NCBI RefSeq assembly: GCF_002086815.1
Contig: NZ_MVID01000006.1
Span: 124,001-188,000 of the forward strand
Length of the DNA stretch: 64,000 bases
Source: Mycolicibacterium parafortuitum
Lineage (GTDB): Bacteria > Actinomycetota > Actinomycetes > Mycobacteriales > Mycobacteriaceae
Reading direction: 5' to 3'
Shown in pieces: positions 29,162 to 39,604 of the stretch. Position 1 is the stretch's first letter; each line of letters starts with the position of its first letter. A model generated the notes under the pieces. That model saw only the letters and a program-made list of their open reading frames with translations. It did not search any database and was not told where the DNA came from. The position numbers were made by a program, and so were the translations under genes.

Positions 29162-29851
29162 GTGTCCTTTGCCGATGCGACGATCCGCCGCCTGCCGCGG
29201 CCGGTCCGTCCCTACGCCGAACGGCACCACGAGCTGATCAAGTTTGCCATCGTCGGTGCCACGACGTTCGTCATCGACTCCGCGATCTTCTTTACATTGA
29301 AGCTGACGATCCTCGAGCCCAAGCCGGTGACGGCCAAGATCATCGCGGGCATCGTCGCGGTGATCGCGTCCTACATCCTGAACCGGGAATGGAGCTTCCG
29401 CGACCGCGGCGGCCGGGAGCGCCACCACGAGGCCCTGCTGTTCTTCGGTGTGAGCGGCGTCGGCGTGCTGCTGAGCATGGCGCCGCTGTGGATCTCCAGC
29501 TATGTGTTCATGCTGCGCGCGCCTATGGTCTCGCTGGCAGCCGAGAACGTCGCCGACTTCATCTCGGCGTACATCATCGGCAACCTGTTGCAGATGGCGT
29601 TCCGGTTCTGGGCGTTCCGCCGCTTCGTGTTCCCGGACGAGTTTGCCCGCAACCCGGAGAAGGCGCTCGAGTCCACCCTGACCGGCGGCGGACTCACCGA
29701 GGCGCTCGAAGACGAGTACGAGCTGCGCCATCCGCACACCCCCGTCGGGCAAGCCGAGAAGGCCGGCAACGTGACCCCGATGCGGAGGCGCCGGCGCGGG
29801 CAACGGCAAACCCCTGACCCCGACGAGCCGAGGGTGTCGAAGACCTCATAG
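29162..29851 (+). CDS. GtrA-like membrane protein
   Basis: This 229-residue protein has four membrane segments of the GtrA family (LIKFAIVGATTFVIDSAIFF, IVAVIASYILNREWSF, the LLFFGVSGVGVLLSMAPLW helix, IIGNLLQMAFRFWAFRRFVF), followed by a long charged tail. GtrA proteins are thought to help translocate lipid-linked sugars. The GTG start lies eight bases after TAAACT (29148-29153). Its last codons (DEPRVSKTS) form one copy of a repeat whose second copy lies at 31281-31318. Confidence 0.88.
   Translation: MSFADATIRRLPRPVRPYAERHHELIKFAIVGATTFVIDSAIFFTLKLTILEPKPVTAKIIAGIVAVIASYILNREWSFRDRGGRERHHEALLFFGVSGVGVLLSMAPLWISSYVFMLRAPMVSLAAENVADFISAYIIGNLLQMAFRFWAFRRFVFPDEFARNPEKALESTLTGGGLTEALEDEYELRHPHTPVGQAEKAGNVTPMRRRRRGQRQTPDPDEPRVSKTS
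29816..29850 (+). repeat. Left direct repeat flanking a 1.4-kb insert
   Basis: This stretch and 31281-31318 are imperfect direct repeats sharing the exact core GTGTCGAA (29834-29841, 31299-31306). Read on the plus strand both encode EP-x-VSKTS then a stop; on the minus strand both encode EVFDTLGS. The left copy ends the GtrA gene and the right copy ends the PH-domain gene. Confidence 0.7.
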
Positions 29852-29894
29852 GTCGGCGCTGCCGGGTCGACGGTCTTTGCATAACGTTTGTCAC

Positions 29895-30266
29895 GTGCCG
29901 GGTCGCCATCGCCGTTCGCAGCAACTGCAGCCCGCGGCTTTGATCGTGGGCGGTACCGCCGGGGCGCTGGTGCGCTATGCGATGGCGACGACGTGGCCGA
30001 AGCCTCAGGACATGCTGATCCCGACACTGATCGCCGTCGGGGTGGCGTTCTTCTTCGCTGCGTACGTGTTGGCGACCGGTCTCAGGACTTCACTCCACTA
30101 TCTAATCCTCGGATTATGTGGTGGCGTGGCCAGTTTGAGCGCGTGGGCGGTGCTCACCATCAGCACACCGATGAGGCTGTCCCTGGCCTTCTTGACGCTG
30201 ACACCGGTCGCGGCGGTCACTGGGTTGTTGTGCGGATTGGTGGTGGCACGTGCGGTGGCCAGGTGA
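29895..30266 (+). CDS. FluC/CrcB-like small membrane protein 1
   Basis: This 123-residue protein has four predicted helices and the N-terminal motif GGTAGALVRYAM, matching the GGxxGAxxRY signature of CrcB/FluC fluoride channels. The usual pore Asn in TM2 is replaced (IPTLIAVGVAFFF), and the Phe-box TFS-like motif reads SLSAW, so fluoride selectivity is doubtful. A TAACGT hexamer lies seven bases before GTG 29895 (leaderless pattern). A second homologue follows four bases later, as in heterodimeric FluC pairs. Confidence 0.65.
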   Translation: MPGRHRRSQQLQPAALIVGGTAGALVRYAMATTWPKPQDMLIPTLIAVGVAFFFAAYVLATGLRTSLHYLILGLCGGVASLSAWAVLTISTPMRLSLAFLTLTPVAAVTGLLCGLVVARAVAR

Positions 30267-30269
30267 CCC

Positions 30270-30647
30270 GTGCTGACGTGGGTGCTCGTCGCGATGGGCG
30301 GGGTGATGGGCAGCGTGTTCGCGCTATTGATGCTGCAACGGCCGACCCAGCGCCGACTTCTACTCAGCACTGCCGGCATCTGCGGGCTGTTCGGCGTGTT
30401 CAGCGCCTACCCATACCTACCTACGTTCACAACGCCGGTCACGTTCGGATTCCTCGGTACAGCGTCGAGCATGGTTCTGGTCGCGTCAGCGCCACCGGCG
30501 TGGTTCGGAACTAAGTCGATTCTGCAGAGTGCCGTTGCCGTAACTCGCAGGTTGGCAGTGTATTGCGCTGTGGGCGTCACATTCGCCCTCGCCGGCTATC
30601 TCAGCGTCCGGGCAGGAACGACCTTCTACGTAAAGGTTCTTCGCTAG
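30270..30647 (+). CDS. FluC/CrcB-like small membrane protein 2
   Basis: This 125-residue four-helix membrane protein has the pattern GGVMGSVFALLM near the N-terminus and FGFLGTASSMV in the third helix, resembling CrcB but lacking the Arg-Tyr of the first motif and the TFST filter. It starts four bases after its neighbour's stop, so the two probably pair in the membrane. Its stop overlaps the stop of the convergent DUF218 gene by four bases. The assignment is tentative because similarity is limited to pattern and topology. Confidence 0.55.
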   Translation: MLTWVLVAMGGVMGSVFALLMLQRPTQRRLLLSTAGICGLFGVFSAYPYLPTFTTPVTFGFLGTASSMVLVASAPPAWFGTKSILQSAVAVTRRLAVYCAVGVTFALAGYLSVRAGTTFYVKVLR

Positions 30648-31213
30648 TCACACGGCCCCTGTATCTCCGCCTTCACCCAGCCTCCGTACTGGTAGAGGTA
30701 CGTGTACTGCCACTGGGCTACGGAGAACGGGTAGCGGCGGGGAACGTCGCGCATAACGACCTCGCGGTTCGGTGTCACGAAGCATTGCTCGAAGATCCTG
30801 CGCGCGCGAGGGAGGTGATAGCGCCAACTGACCACGATCACCGATGTCCACCCGTACTGGTCAGCGAGTTCTCGTGTCATGATGGCTTCGCCGCGAGTTG
30901 TCGACGGGACGGGCGGCCGACAAATCACGCGGACATCACGGCGCGGCCTACAGACGTCCTTCATCGTTTTGTCTTGCGGGTGGTACGGGTTGGAAATCAA
31001 GACCGTGCGCGCGTATCCCTCTTGTGCCAGCTTCAATCCATACGATTCGCGGCCGTCGTGTTCGCCACCGAGGACGACGATGGCATCGGCGGGGACCAGG
31101 GAATCCGGCTTCGCACGCGCGAAAAGCAGTGTGCCGCTGGCGCCGTTGAGGAACAGCAGCAAAACCAGAACGGCCATGACCGCAGGAATGCGAAGCCGCT
31201 GCCGCCGAGTCAC
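30644..31213 (-). CDS. DUF218/YdcF-like protein
   Basis: This 189-residue protein has an N-terminal membrane anchor (about residues 9-29) and an extracytoplasmic DUF218 domain: ADAIVVLGGEHDGRESYGL, then TVLISNPYHPQ, a Thr-Arg-Gly-Glu segment TTRGEAIMTRELADQYGW, and VVSWRYHLPRARRIFEQC. The family includes SanA/ElyC envelope proteins that act on lipid carriers. It is part of the insert between the GtrA and PH-domain genes. The exact role is unknown. Confidence 0.8.
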   Translation of the reverse strand: MTRRQRLRIPAVMAVLVLLLFLNGASGTLLFARAKPDSLVPADAIVVLGGEHDGRESYGLKLAQEGYARTVLISNPYHPQDKTMKDVCRPRRDVRVICRPPVPSTTRGEAIMTRELADQYGWTSVIVVSWRYHLPRARRIFEQCFVTPNREVVMRDVPRRYPFSVAQWQYTYLYQYGGWVKAEIQGPCD

Positions 31214-31270
31214 ACAGACCGCCCGGAGAACATCGTCCTACGCTAGGACACAGCCTCCTCAGGTGCAGAC

Positions 31271-31789
31271 TCAACTCGGCGACTCCTCGGAGCCCAACGT
31301 GTCGAAAACTTCGTGATACAGCAGTGAATGGACGTACTCAACCCGTGGAATGTCCTGAAATTCCAACGGATCCTGCGCCGCCGACTCGATGATCAAGGTT
31401 CCAGTCCTGAAGATCCGGTCGATAAGGCCGTGTCGAAATTCGACGCTATTGATGCGGGCCAAAGGGATGTCGATTCCCGACCGGGTGATCAGTCCGTGTC
31501 GATACATGACGCGGCGGTCGGTGATCACGAAGTGGGTGGTCCACCAGTTCAGGAACGGCCAGACCGAGAGCCATCCGATGAGGATGAGCCAGATACCGGC
31601 GACGACGCCGAACACGATGGTCCTCGCCGTCTGTTCCCAATTCAGGGTGTTGACGTAGCCGGCCAGAAATGCGGCGGCCGCAGATGCCACGATCAGGATG
31701 ATCGCGGGGAACGTCAGACGTCCCCAGTGCGGGTGACGATGCAGGACGACCTGTTCGTCCTTGGCCAGCACGTTCTCCGGATAGCCCAC
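31271..31789 (-). CDS. PH (bPH2/DUF304) domain membrane protein
   Basis: This 172-residue protein of the Rv3278c type has two membrane helices (about 30-50 and 58-82) followed by a bacterial PH domain: HFVITDRRVMYRHGLITRSG, IPLARINSVEFRHGLIDRIF and GTLIIESAAQDPLEFQDIP. The GTG at 31789 (GYPENVLAKDEQVVLHRHPH) is the natural start; a longer frame lacks conserved residues. Its C-terminus EVFDTLGSEESPS lies in the right-hand copy of the direct repeat. The function is unknown, perhaps envelope-associated. Confidence 0.88.
   Translation of the reverse strand: MGYPENVLAKDEQVVLHRHPHWGRLTFPAIILIVASAAAAFLAGYVNTLNWEQTARTIVFGVVAGIWLILIGWLSVWPFLNWWTTHFVITDRRVMYRHGLITRSGIDIPLARINSVEFRHGLIDRIFRTGTLIIESAAQDPLEFQDIPRVEYVHSLLYHEVFDTLGSEESPS
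31281..31318 (+). repeat. Right direct repeat flanking a 1.4-kb insert
   Basis: This is the second copy of the repeat at 29816-29850, in the same orientation, with exact core GTGTCGAA at 31299-31306. It lies in the 3' end of the PH-domain gene. On the plus strand it still encodes SEPNVSKTS and a stop, mirroring the end of the GtrA protein. Confidence 0.7.
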
Positions 31790-31890
31790 GGCAGCACTGT
31801 ACTGGGGATTCTGCCCGCCCGGCGGCCTTTCCCCTCCCGACCTCAACTCTGCCCGGCGCGTTGTACCCGGCATCCGAGTGGGTCGCTATT

Positions 31891-33288
31891 TCAGCTTCTC
31901 AGCAACCCGGTCTCGTGGTAGCCGAGGCCGGTGTTGACCAGCCACGGGTCGACCTTCTCGCCGAAGTACCGGCCGACACTGCGCAGCGCACTCAACATCG
32001 CATGGTCCTGGTTGTCGTAGCGGTGCATGCCGTTACGGCCGATCGGGTGCAGCCCCGGGTGATTCTCACGGAGATAATCCCGGATCCGAACAACGTTGCG
32101 TTCACGGCCCGCTTCGTAGATCGGGTACGCGTACTGCGAGCGGATGGTCATCAGCTGCTGGACGGACGAGTCTCCCACGCCGAGGACCTGCAGATCGCGC
32201 TCGACTATCGCACGCAGAGTCTCGTCGTCGGCCAGCCACAGGTCATCGTGCGGCAACGTGAAGTATTCAAGGCCCAAATAGGTTCCGGTGAATCCCTCAG
32301 GAGCCAGCGCAGGTGACCAGCGCAGGTAGTTCTGCACCCGGCCGACTCGGCAGTCGGCGCCGGGGGTGTACACCCAGTTGTACGGGATGTCGCGATGCTC
32401 CGAGAGCGCCACGGCGACGGTGATCAGGGATCGATGCCGGAGCGTGCCTGCGATCGCGCGAATGTGCTTGGGCGGGGCGGGTTTCAGCATGTGCATCAGG
32501 AGTTGCAGCGGCATGCTGGAGAACACGGCATCTCCGGCTGCAATGTCGCCGTTCTGCAGCTCGATGTTCCATTGCCGTCCGTCGTGGTGGAGACCAACCA
32601 CCGGAGAATTTAGCGACGGAGTGACGCCGGCGTCGGTCAGAGCGGCGGCCGCGGCGTCCCAGAGCTGCCCGGGACCGAGCCTCGGATAACGGAAGACATC
32701 GTCGTCGGCGTCGCCCCGCTTGCCGGCACGGCGCCAGTCGATAGGCTTGATGCGCTGGTTGGCCCAGTCGCTGGACAGGCTGTCGGGGTCGGCGAGCCAG
32801 GTCTTGCGCACATAACCGTCGAAGAATATCCGGTACCAGTGCTTGCCGAACTCTTCGATCCCCCACTCGCGGAACGTCTGTTCCTTTTCGACGGCACGCA
32901 TGCCGCGCCGAAATCGCGACCACATTAGCCCGCTGGCACCTCGCATTCCGCTGCGGAACCCGAGGCGTGTCACCAGTTCGCGGCCGAGGAGCGGGTAGGG
33001 CACCAGATGGCCGTCCACGAGCATCGCCGAACGGCGCGGAACCGCAAGCCATTCGTCGTGCGGGAGGAGCTCCTTCCATAGATCCATGATCTCTTCGTGT
33101 TGGGTGAAGAAGCGGTGCCCGCCGGGGTCCGCCCGCCACTGGCCGGCGGTCGGGGTGCGGGCCAGACCTCCGACGTGTTCGGTGGCTTCGTAGATTCGAG
33201 GGACCACACCCCGGTGCACTAGCTCGAGTGCGGCGGTGAGCCCGGCAGGGCCGGCCCCGATGATCAGGGGGTTGCGGTGCGTAGCCAT
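31891..33288 (-). CDS. FAD-dependent oxidoreductase, UDP-galactopyranose mutase-like
   Basis: This 465-residue flavoprotein has an N-terminal dinucleotide fold LIIGAGPAGLTAALELVHRG and the second Gly motif EHVGGLART. The middle GGHRFFTQHEEI and the C-terminal NGMHRYDNQDHAMLSAL resemble UGM-like and protoporphyrinogen-oxidase-like proteins found in polysaccharide loci. A role in remodelling an NDP-sugar or lipid-linked sugar is inferred. It lies two bases after the cis-prenyltransferase stop, so both are co-expressed. It marks the start of the AT-richer accessory region. Confidence 0.8.
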   Translation of the reverse strand: MATHRNPLIIGAGPAGLTAALELVHRGVVPRIYEATEHVGGLARTPTAGQWRADPGGHRFFTQHEEIMDLWKELLPHDEWLAVPRRSAMLVDGHLVPYPLLGRELVTRLGFRSGMRGASGLMWSRFRRGMRAVEKEQTFREWGIEEFGKHWYRIFFDGYVRKTWLADPDSLSSDWANQRIKPIDWRRAGKRGDADDDVFRYPRLGPGQLWDAAAAALTDAGVTPSLNSPVVGLHHDGRQWNIELQNGDIAAGDAVFSSMPLQLLMHMLKPAPPKHIRAIAGTLRHRSLITVAVALSEHRDIPYNWVYTPGADCRVGRVQNYLRWSPALAPEGFTGTYLGLEYFTLPHDDLWLADDETLRAIVERDLQVLGVGDSSVQQLMTIRSQYAYPIYEAGRERNVVRIRDYLRENHPGLHPIGRNGMHRYDNQDHAMLSALRSVGRYFGEKVDPWLVNTGLGYHETGLLRS

Positions 33289-33291
33289 TCG

Positions 33292-33939
33292 CTACCGTCC
33301 GCGCCGCTGCGGGAAACGACGGTGCTCGGAAATGAGGTCGTCGATGTGGTCGGTGGTCAGTTCGTTTAGCGGAGTATCCAGAAACACGAGCTCTGCGTAC
33401 TGGCTTTGCAGCGGCAGAAATCCGCTCAGCAGAGGTTCTGCGGTGGTCCGAATGACCAGATCGACGTCGGGAATGTCGAACGCCGCCGCGATGTCGCAGC
33501 CCTGTTGTTGTGCGCGTTGGTGGGCGGCGCGCAACTCGTCGTAAGCGTCGTAGGCGGCGAGGATGTTGATGTGGAAGCTGTCGCCGTGGGTGGCGCGCTC
33601 CAGCGCTTCGGCCGCGTCGACGTAGCGGCGCGGAAGCAAACTCCGATCCCCGTGGAGTTGGACGGTGTATTCGTCGGAATCGAAGTGGGCGGGGAGTAGC
33701 TCGGAGAAGAAGTAAACGGTGGCGTCAAACACGGCGTCCAGTTGCGCGGGAGGTCTGGCGAGGTTGGCACGACTGAGGTTGTACACCGAGACCGTCCGCA
33801 CCTGGTTGTGCCGGAGAGCAAGCAGGATTTCGATGACCTTCTCGGATCCGCTCCGGTAGGACTCCGCGTACGTCGCGCCGTTCGCATCGGCCCAACGGCG
33901 CATGCCGTCGGGTATCAAGCCGACGTGAGTTGGCTCCAT
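33292..33939 (-). CDS. Short cis-prenyltransferase (UppS-like) homologue
   Basis: This 215-residue protein resembles cis-prenyl diphosphate synthases. The first motif HVGLIPDGMRRWADANG keeps the catalytic Asp and Arg-Arg, YNLSRANLARP corresponds to the N-x-x-R-P region, and DLVIRTTAEPLLSGFL followed by QSQYAELVFLDT matches the C-terminal R-x-x-E-x-R-x-S-x-F area, with Arg changed to Pro/Leu. It is shorter than UppS. The ATG at 33939 gives MEPTHVGLIPDG; upstream extension runs into transposase remains. It is paired with the UGM-like gene. The product chain length is unknown. Confidence 0.75.
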   Translation of the reverse strand: MEPTHVGLIPDGMRRWADANGATYAESYRSGSEKVIEILLALRHNQVRTVSVYNLSRANLARPPAQLDAVFDATVYFFSELLPAHFDSDEYTVQLHGDRSLLPRRYVDAAEALERATHGDSFHINILAAYDAYDELRAAHQRAQQQGCDIAAAFDIPDVDLVIRTTAEPLLSGFLPLQSQYAELVFLDTPLNELTTDHIDDLISEHRRFPQRRGR

Positions 33940-34542
33940 GTACCAACATCCCCCGCCTAGTGCGAACCGCCCCGGATTTGATGCACCCTCTTTACTGGTG
34001 CCCAGGCCCTGAAGGGGCTGTATTCGTAGCGTAGTGGACCGTCTCTTGCGGCGACTCTGTCTGGACCTGTTCCCGACGCACGATTTTGCCCAGCAGACTG
34101 TCGTGCAGTTGAGCTCGCGGGCCACCTCCGACACAGGCGGCCCGCGTCCACCACGCCTGACGAGCCGCCTCCACCATGCCCTCAGGTGTAAACGACCAAC
34201 GCGCCCGCGGCATGTCGACATCCTCCTTGCAGGCACCGTCTCGCTACTCAGGTGTCCGCATAAACTTGGGCAACTCGAAGGCCTCACGGGCTCCTCATAC
34301 CGTCGCATCCCACTCAGTTCACGGCCGATTTCCATCAGTGCGCTGTCCACAGCGTCGCCGACCGAGGCCGATCGAGGAGGTGATCCGGAGTCACAAAGCG
34401 CGGATCAGAAAGCCAGCACGGAGTATGAGATTAGTGCAGTCGGCACCGACCAGGTGGTTCGAGAAGCAGGGCGCGTAGCGATGCGCACACTGGGGCTAGC
34501 CACCCCAATGGTCGACTCCGCAGTGTGGCAGATTGTGGGTTT
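33940..34542. other. Gene-poor gap with IS remnant
   Basis: Apart from the IS3 OrfA remnant (34030-34213), I see no gene. Bases 34214-34542 show no codon pattern and should include the promoter of the rightward glycosyltransferase gene. Confidence 0.5.
34030..34213 (-). pseudogene. IS3-like transposase OrfA remnant
   Basis: From ATG 34213, after AAGGAGG, the minus strand reads MPRARWSFTPEGMVEAARQ, like IS3-family OrfA. The homology then continues in a second frame as PVSEVARELNCTT (HTH region) and returns to GKIVRREQ in the first. At least two frameshifts and the absence of OrfB show a dead fragment. It separates the UppS-like gene from the first glycosyltransferase. Confidence 0.55.
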
Positions 34543-35856
34543 ATGAAATTCCCGAAGACGATGGACGTCGAGCCGACCGATCGTCCACTCCGTATAGCAG
34601 TTATCTATAGCCGAGTTCCGCTGCCGATGCGTCGTGCTGACCAGATGACCGTGGCGCACCTGTTGAGTTTCCTCAAGGCACGTGGACATGTGGTTGATTT
34701 ATTTTGCATAAATACCGGCGCATCCGCCAGCAGCGAGGACCTTGCCTGGCTTCGGGGCGCGTGTCGAGAGGTTCATCTCTATAGATTCGGAAAGATCAGC
34801 AGCATCGCGCGCGCCGTTTTCGGCATATTGAAAACGCGGCCGTTGCAGGTGGGGCTTTTTTCACACCCTGAGCAGCGACGGGAGGTTCGATCCCGCATAG
34901 GGGCCGGTGATTACGACATCGTCTATACCTACTATTTCCGCAGCGCGGAGATTACACGCGATACGGGTCGTCCAGCTGGCGAATTACCCAGACCAAACGA
35001 TAAGCGCCCAGCTACTTTTCTCGCGCTTCAGCTCTCGCAGACCCTTAATTCTCGTCGAATTGCACAGAACGCGCCCAATCTCGCGCTTCGCATTTTATAT
35101 AAAGCCGAAAGCCGTCTCGTAGCCGCTTATGAATCGCGTATTTGGCAGAGCTTCACCCACAGCGTTTTGATCGGGTCACGGGATGTGGAGGAAATCTCCA
35201 AAAACTGTCGTGCACAGGGTGTGACGCCGATAAATAATTATGTATTCGGGGCACACGGCACGGATGTGAGCCGTTTCGCCCCGCGCACGGACATTGCCGA
35301 GCGACCGCACCATATCGTGTTCTCAGGTGTGATGCGCACGCCGACCAATGTGCACGCCGTTCAGTGGTTCGCCCAGAATGTCTGGCCACATGTGCGTACC
35401 GCTCTGCCCGATGCGACGTGGACAATCGTCGGCCGCGAGCCGTCCGCGGAGGTGCGGGAACTCGATAAGTTACCGGGCGTCACGGTCGCTGGCACCGTTC
35501 CAGATCCAGCGGTATACATGGCCGAGGCAGCCGTCTGCATCAACCCGATGCAGGCGGGCGGCGGCATGCAAAACAAGCTCATCGAATATCTCGCGATGAG
35601 TAAGGCGATCGTCGCGACACCTGTGGCTAATGAAGGGATCGGTGCGACTCCGGGTGAGCACTTGCTGGTTGCCGAAACAGCTGGTGACTTCGCAGCGGCG
35701 GTAATCGCGCTGCTAAACGACCCCGAGCGCCGAAGCGTGCTCGGCGCTGCCGGGCGCACATTCGTTCTCGAGAATTGGACATGGGAATCGCATTGGCTTC
35801 GACTGGAAGAGAATTTCTATGCAGCGCTTCCTCCGCATGATGGTGCGCGCTCTTGA
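34543..35856 (+). CDS. Glycosyltransferase family 4
   Basis: This 437-residue GT-B enzyme begins PLRIAVIYSRVPLPMRRADQ. The donor-binding C-terminal half includes HHIVFSGVMRTPTNVHAVQWF, WTIVGREPSAEV, the VAGTVPDPAVYMAEAAVCINP segment, and GGMQNKLIEYLAMSKAIVAT, which carries the nucleotide-sugar Glu. It is probably a cytoplasmic, membrane-associated enzyme adding one sugar of the repeat unit. ATG 34543 is used; ATG 34561 is equally possible. Codon use is AT-richer than in the backbone. A short direct repeat (TGATGGTGCGCGC) spans its stop. Confidence 0.88.
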   Translation: MKFPKTMDVEPTDRPLRIAVIYSRVPLPMRRADQMTVAHLLSFLKARGHVVDLFCINTGASASSEDLAWLRGACREVHLYRFGKISSIARAVFGILKTRPLQVGLFSHPEQRREVRSRIGAGDYDIVYTYYFRSAEITRDTGRPAGELPRPNDKRPATFLALQLSQTLNSRRIAQNAPNLALRILYKAESRLVAAYESRIWQSFTHSVLIGSRDVEEISKNCRAQGVTPINNYVFGAHGTDVSRFAPRTDIAERPHHIVFSGVMRTPTNVHAVQWFAQNVWPHVRTALPDATWTIVGREPSAEVRELDKLPGVTVAGTVPDPAVYMAEAAVCINPMQAGGGMQNKLIEYLAMSKAIVATPVANEGIGATPGEHLLVAETAGDFAAAVIALLNDPERRSVLGAAGRTFVLENWTWESHWLRLEENFYAALPPHDGARS

Positions 35857-36215
35857 TGGTGCGCGCGCGAACCACAGCCGTGTCCCCCTGGCGCGTCCCC
35901 TCCCTCGGACCTAGTGACCGTTCGGAGTGACTAGCAGTGGTAATGTCTACAAATGACTTAGCTGCAATCAATAGCGAAGGTGGTCAGCATCTTGACAACT
36001 GCGCTGGAACACATGAGCTTCGCCTGAAGCGGTTTTCGCGGTGCGATTGAACCGAGCTAACAGCGTCCCGGCGGCAACGCGTTGTCCACTCCGGGATGAC
36101 ACTGATTCACCAATATGCATGGTGCAATTCAGAAGCGCCGAAACGCCACGGAGTCCAAACTGCAACGCGGGTCAACCCTAATTTGAAATGAAATGGACGT
36201 AAGGTATCGTGCGCA
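35857..36215. other. Intergenic gap, nothing recognised
   Basis: These 359 bp lie between two rightward glycosyltransferase genes. I see no gene, terminator or convincing promoter. The AT content rises toward the right end. Confidence 0.5.
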
Positions 36216-37436
36216 ATGCGTGATTCGACGGAGAATAAACCCCGGATACTGTATCTGACAAAGGTGCTCCCTTACCCTCCTGCAGTATCGGGTGACAGTG
36301 TTTACAGCCGAGGCATTATCGAGTCGTGGTCGACCCTTGCGGAATTGACTGTTCTATGCGCTGAGAGCGGAGCAGATCGGCAACTAGCCACTTCCGGTGT
36401 TAAATGGCGAATCGCTGGCAACGTAAGAGATGGCAGAGCGAGATCAGTACTTTCGAAGTTCCCCCTTATAGCATGGAAGGGGGCTACGAGCGAGTTCCGC
36501 ACGGAATTAGATGTACTCCTTGCTTCAGGAAACTGGGACGCGATAGTTCTCGATAATATTGGCATGGCTCATGCTTTACCGCGCGTTCAGAAATATCGAA
36601 AATTACACCCCAAAGTAAAGCTTGTCTACATTTCACATGAGTGGGAGTATTCGACACGCGCTAGTAAATACCGAGCGTACGACATTAGCTTAGCGGTGCG
36701 CTTAGTGGCTCAGCTCGACCTCAGAAAAGTCAAACGCTGGGAAAAAGCACTGATCGTGAAATCGGACATCGTGACCGTAATTACGGAGGCCGACTTAGCC
36801 CCATTCCGAATGATAGATCCCGCCCGGAAGTATCTCCTTATCTCTCCAGGATATAGCGAGACTATAGTCGAATCGCGCCGAATTACCGGAGAAACGCCGA
36901 AAAGAATTCTTCTCCTCGGCGGTCGCCGAAACGAACAGAAGCAGCAAGTATTACTAGACTGGCTTTCTAGTGCATACAAGCCTCTGACTGAGGCGGGTAT
37001 TGAGATTACGGTTGCGGGTGATATAAGTATCGAGCTCCGCGACTATGTCGTCGGCAAGTACCCACAAGTTAACGTGATGGGATACGTAGAGGATCTCGTA
37101 AAGCTAGTTGAAGGAGCCCGAGCGGGGGTTATTGCTGACACTATCGGGGGTGGCTTCAAGCTAAGACTCTTGTCCCATGTATTTCACCGACTTCCGATTA
37201 TCGGCCTAACCGATGCGATTATTGGACTTCCTACCCCTGAAGGCAAAGGCTATCTTGCAGTTCCAACCCTCTCGGAACTCTCGAAGCTGATCTGCGAAGT
37301 CATTGACGACGTCGACACGCTTGATGAATTGCAGAACCGAGCGTTTCATGATTGTGCACGCGCGTTTTCCTGGCAAGAGCGCGCAGACACATTAACCAAG
37401 GCAATTGGCGGTCGCGACACCACGCGCCTGATGTGA
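36216..37436 (+). CDS. Glycosyltransferase, GT-B fold
   Basis: This 406-residue protein begins RILYLTKVLPYPPAVSGDSV, the N-terminal loop of GT4-type enzymes. Later motifs are VYISHEWEYSTRASKYR, KRILLLGGRRNEQKQQV, NVMGYVEDLVKLVEGARAGV and the donor-site segment GGGFKLRLLSHVFHRLPIIG. The nucleotide-sugar and acceptor are unknown. The DNA is clearly AT-richer than the backbone, indicating foreign origin. The stop is one base before the target duplication of the IS21 insertion, so the element just missed the gene. Confidence 0.85.
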   Translation: MRDSTENKPRILYLTKVLPYPPAVSGDSVYSRGIIESWSTLAELTVLCAESGADRQLATSGVKWRIAGNVRDGRARSVLSKFPLIAWKGATSEFRTELDVLLASGNWDAIVLDNIGMAHALPRVQKYRKLHPKVKLVYISHEWEYSTRASKYRAYDISLAVRLVAQLDLRKVKRWEKALIVKSDIVTVITEADLAPFRMIDPARKYLLISPGYSETIVESRRITGETPKRILLLGGRRNEQKQQVLLDWLSSAYKPLTEAGIEITVAGDISIELRDYVVGKYPQVNVMGYVEDLVKLVEGARAGVIADTIGGGFKLRLLSHVFHRLPIIGLTDAIIGLPTPEGKGYLAVPTLSELSKLICEVIDDVDTLDELQNRAFHDCARAFSWQERADTLTKAIGGRDTTRLM

Positions 37437-37496
37437 AACGATTGTCGGCTCCGGTTGAATCCTGAGCGGCCTGCTCCGGTTGAAAAGTGAGCAGGT

Positions 37497-39562
<2,066 letters not shown>

Positions 39563-39604
39563 CCGGAACTACCTGCTCACTTTTCGGCCGGAGCCGACAA
39601 CGAT

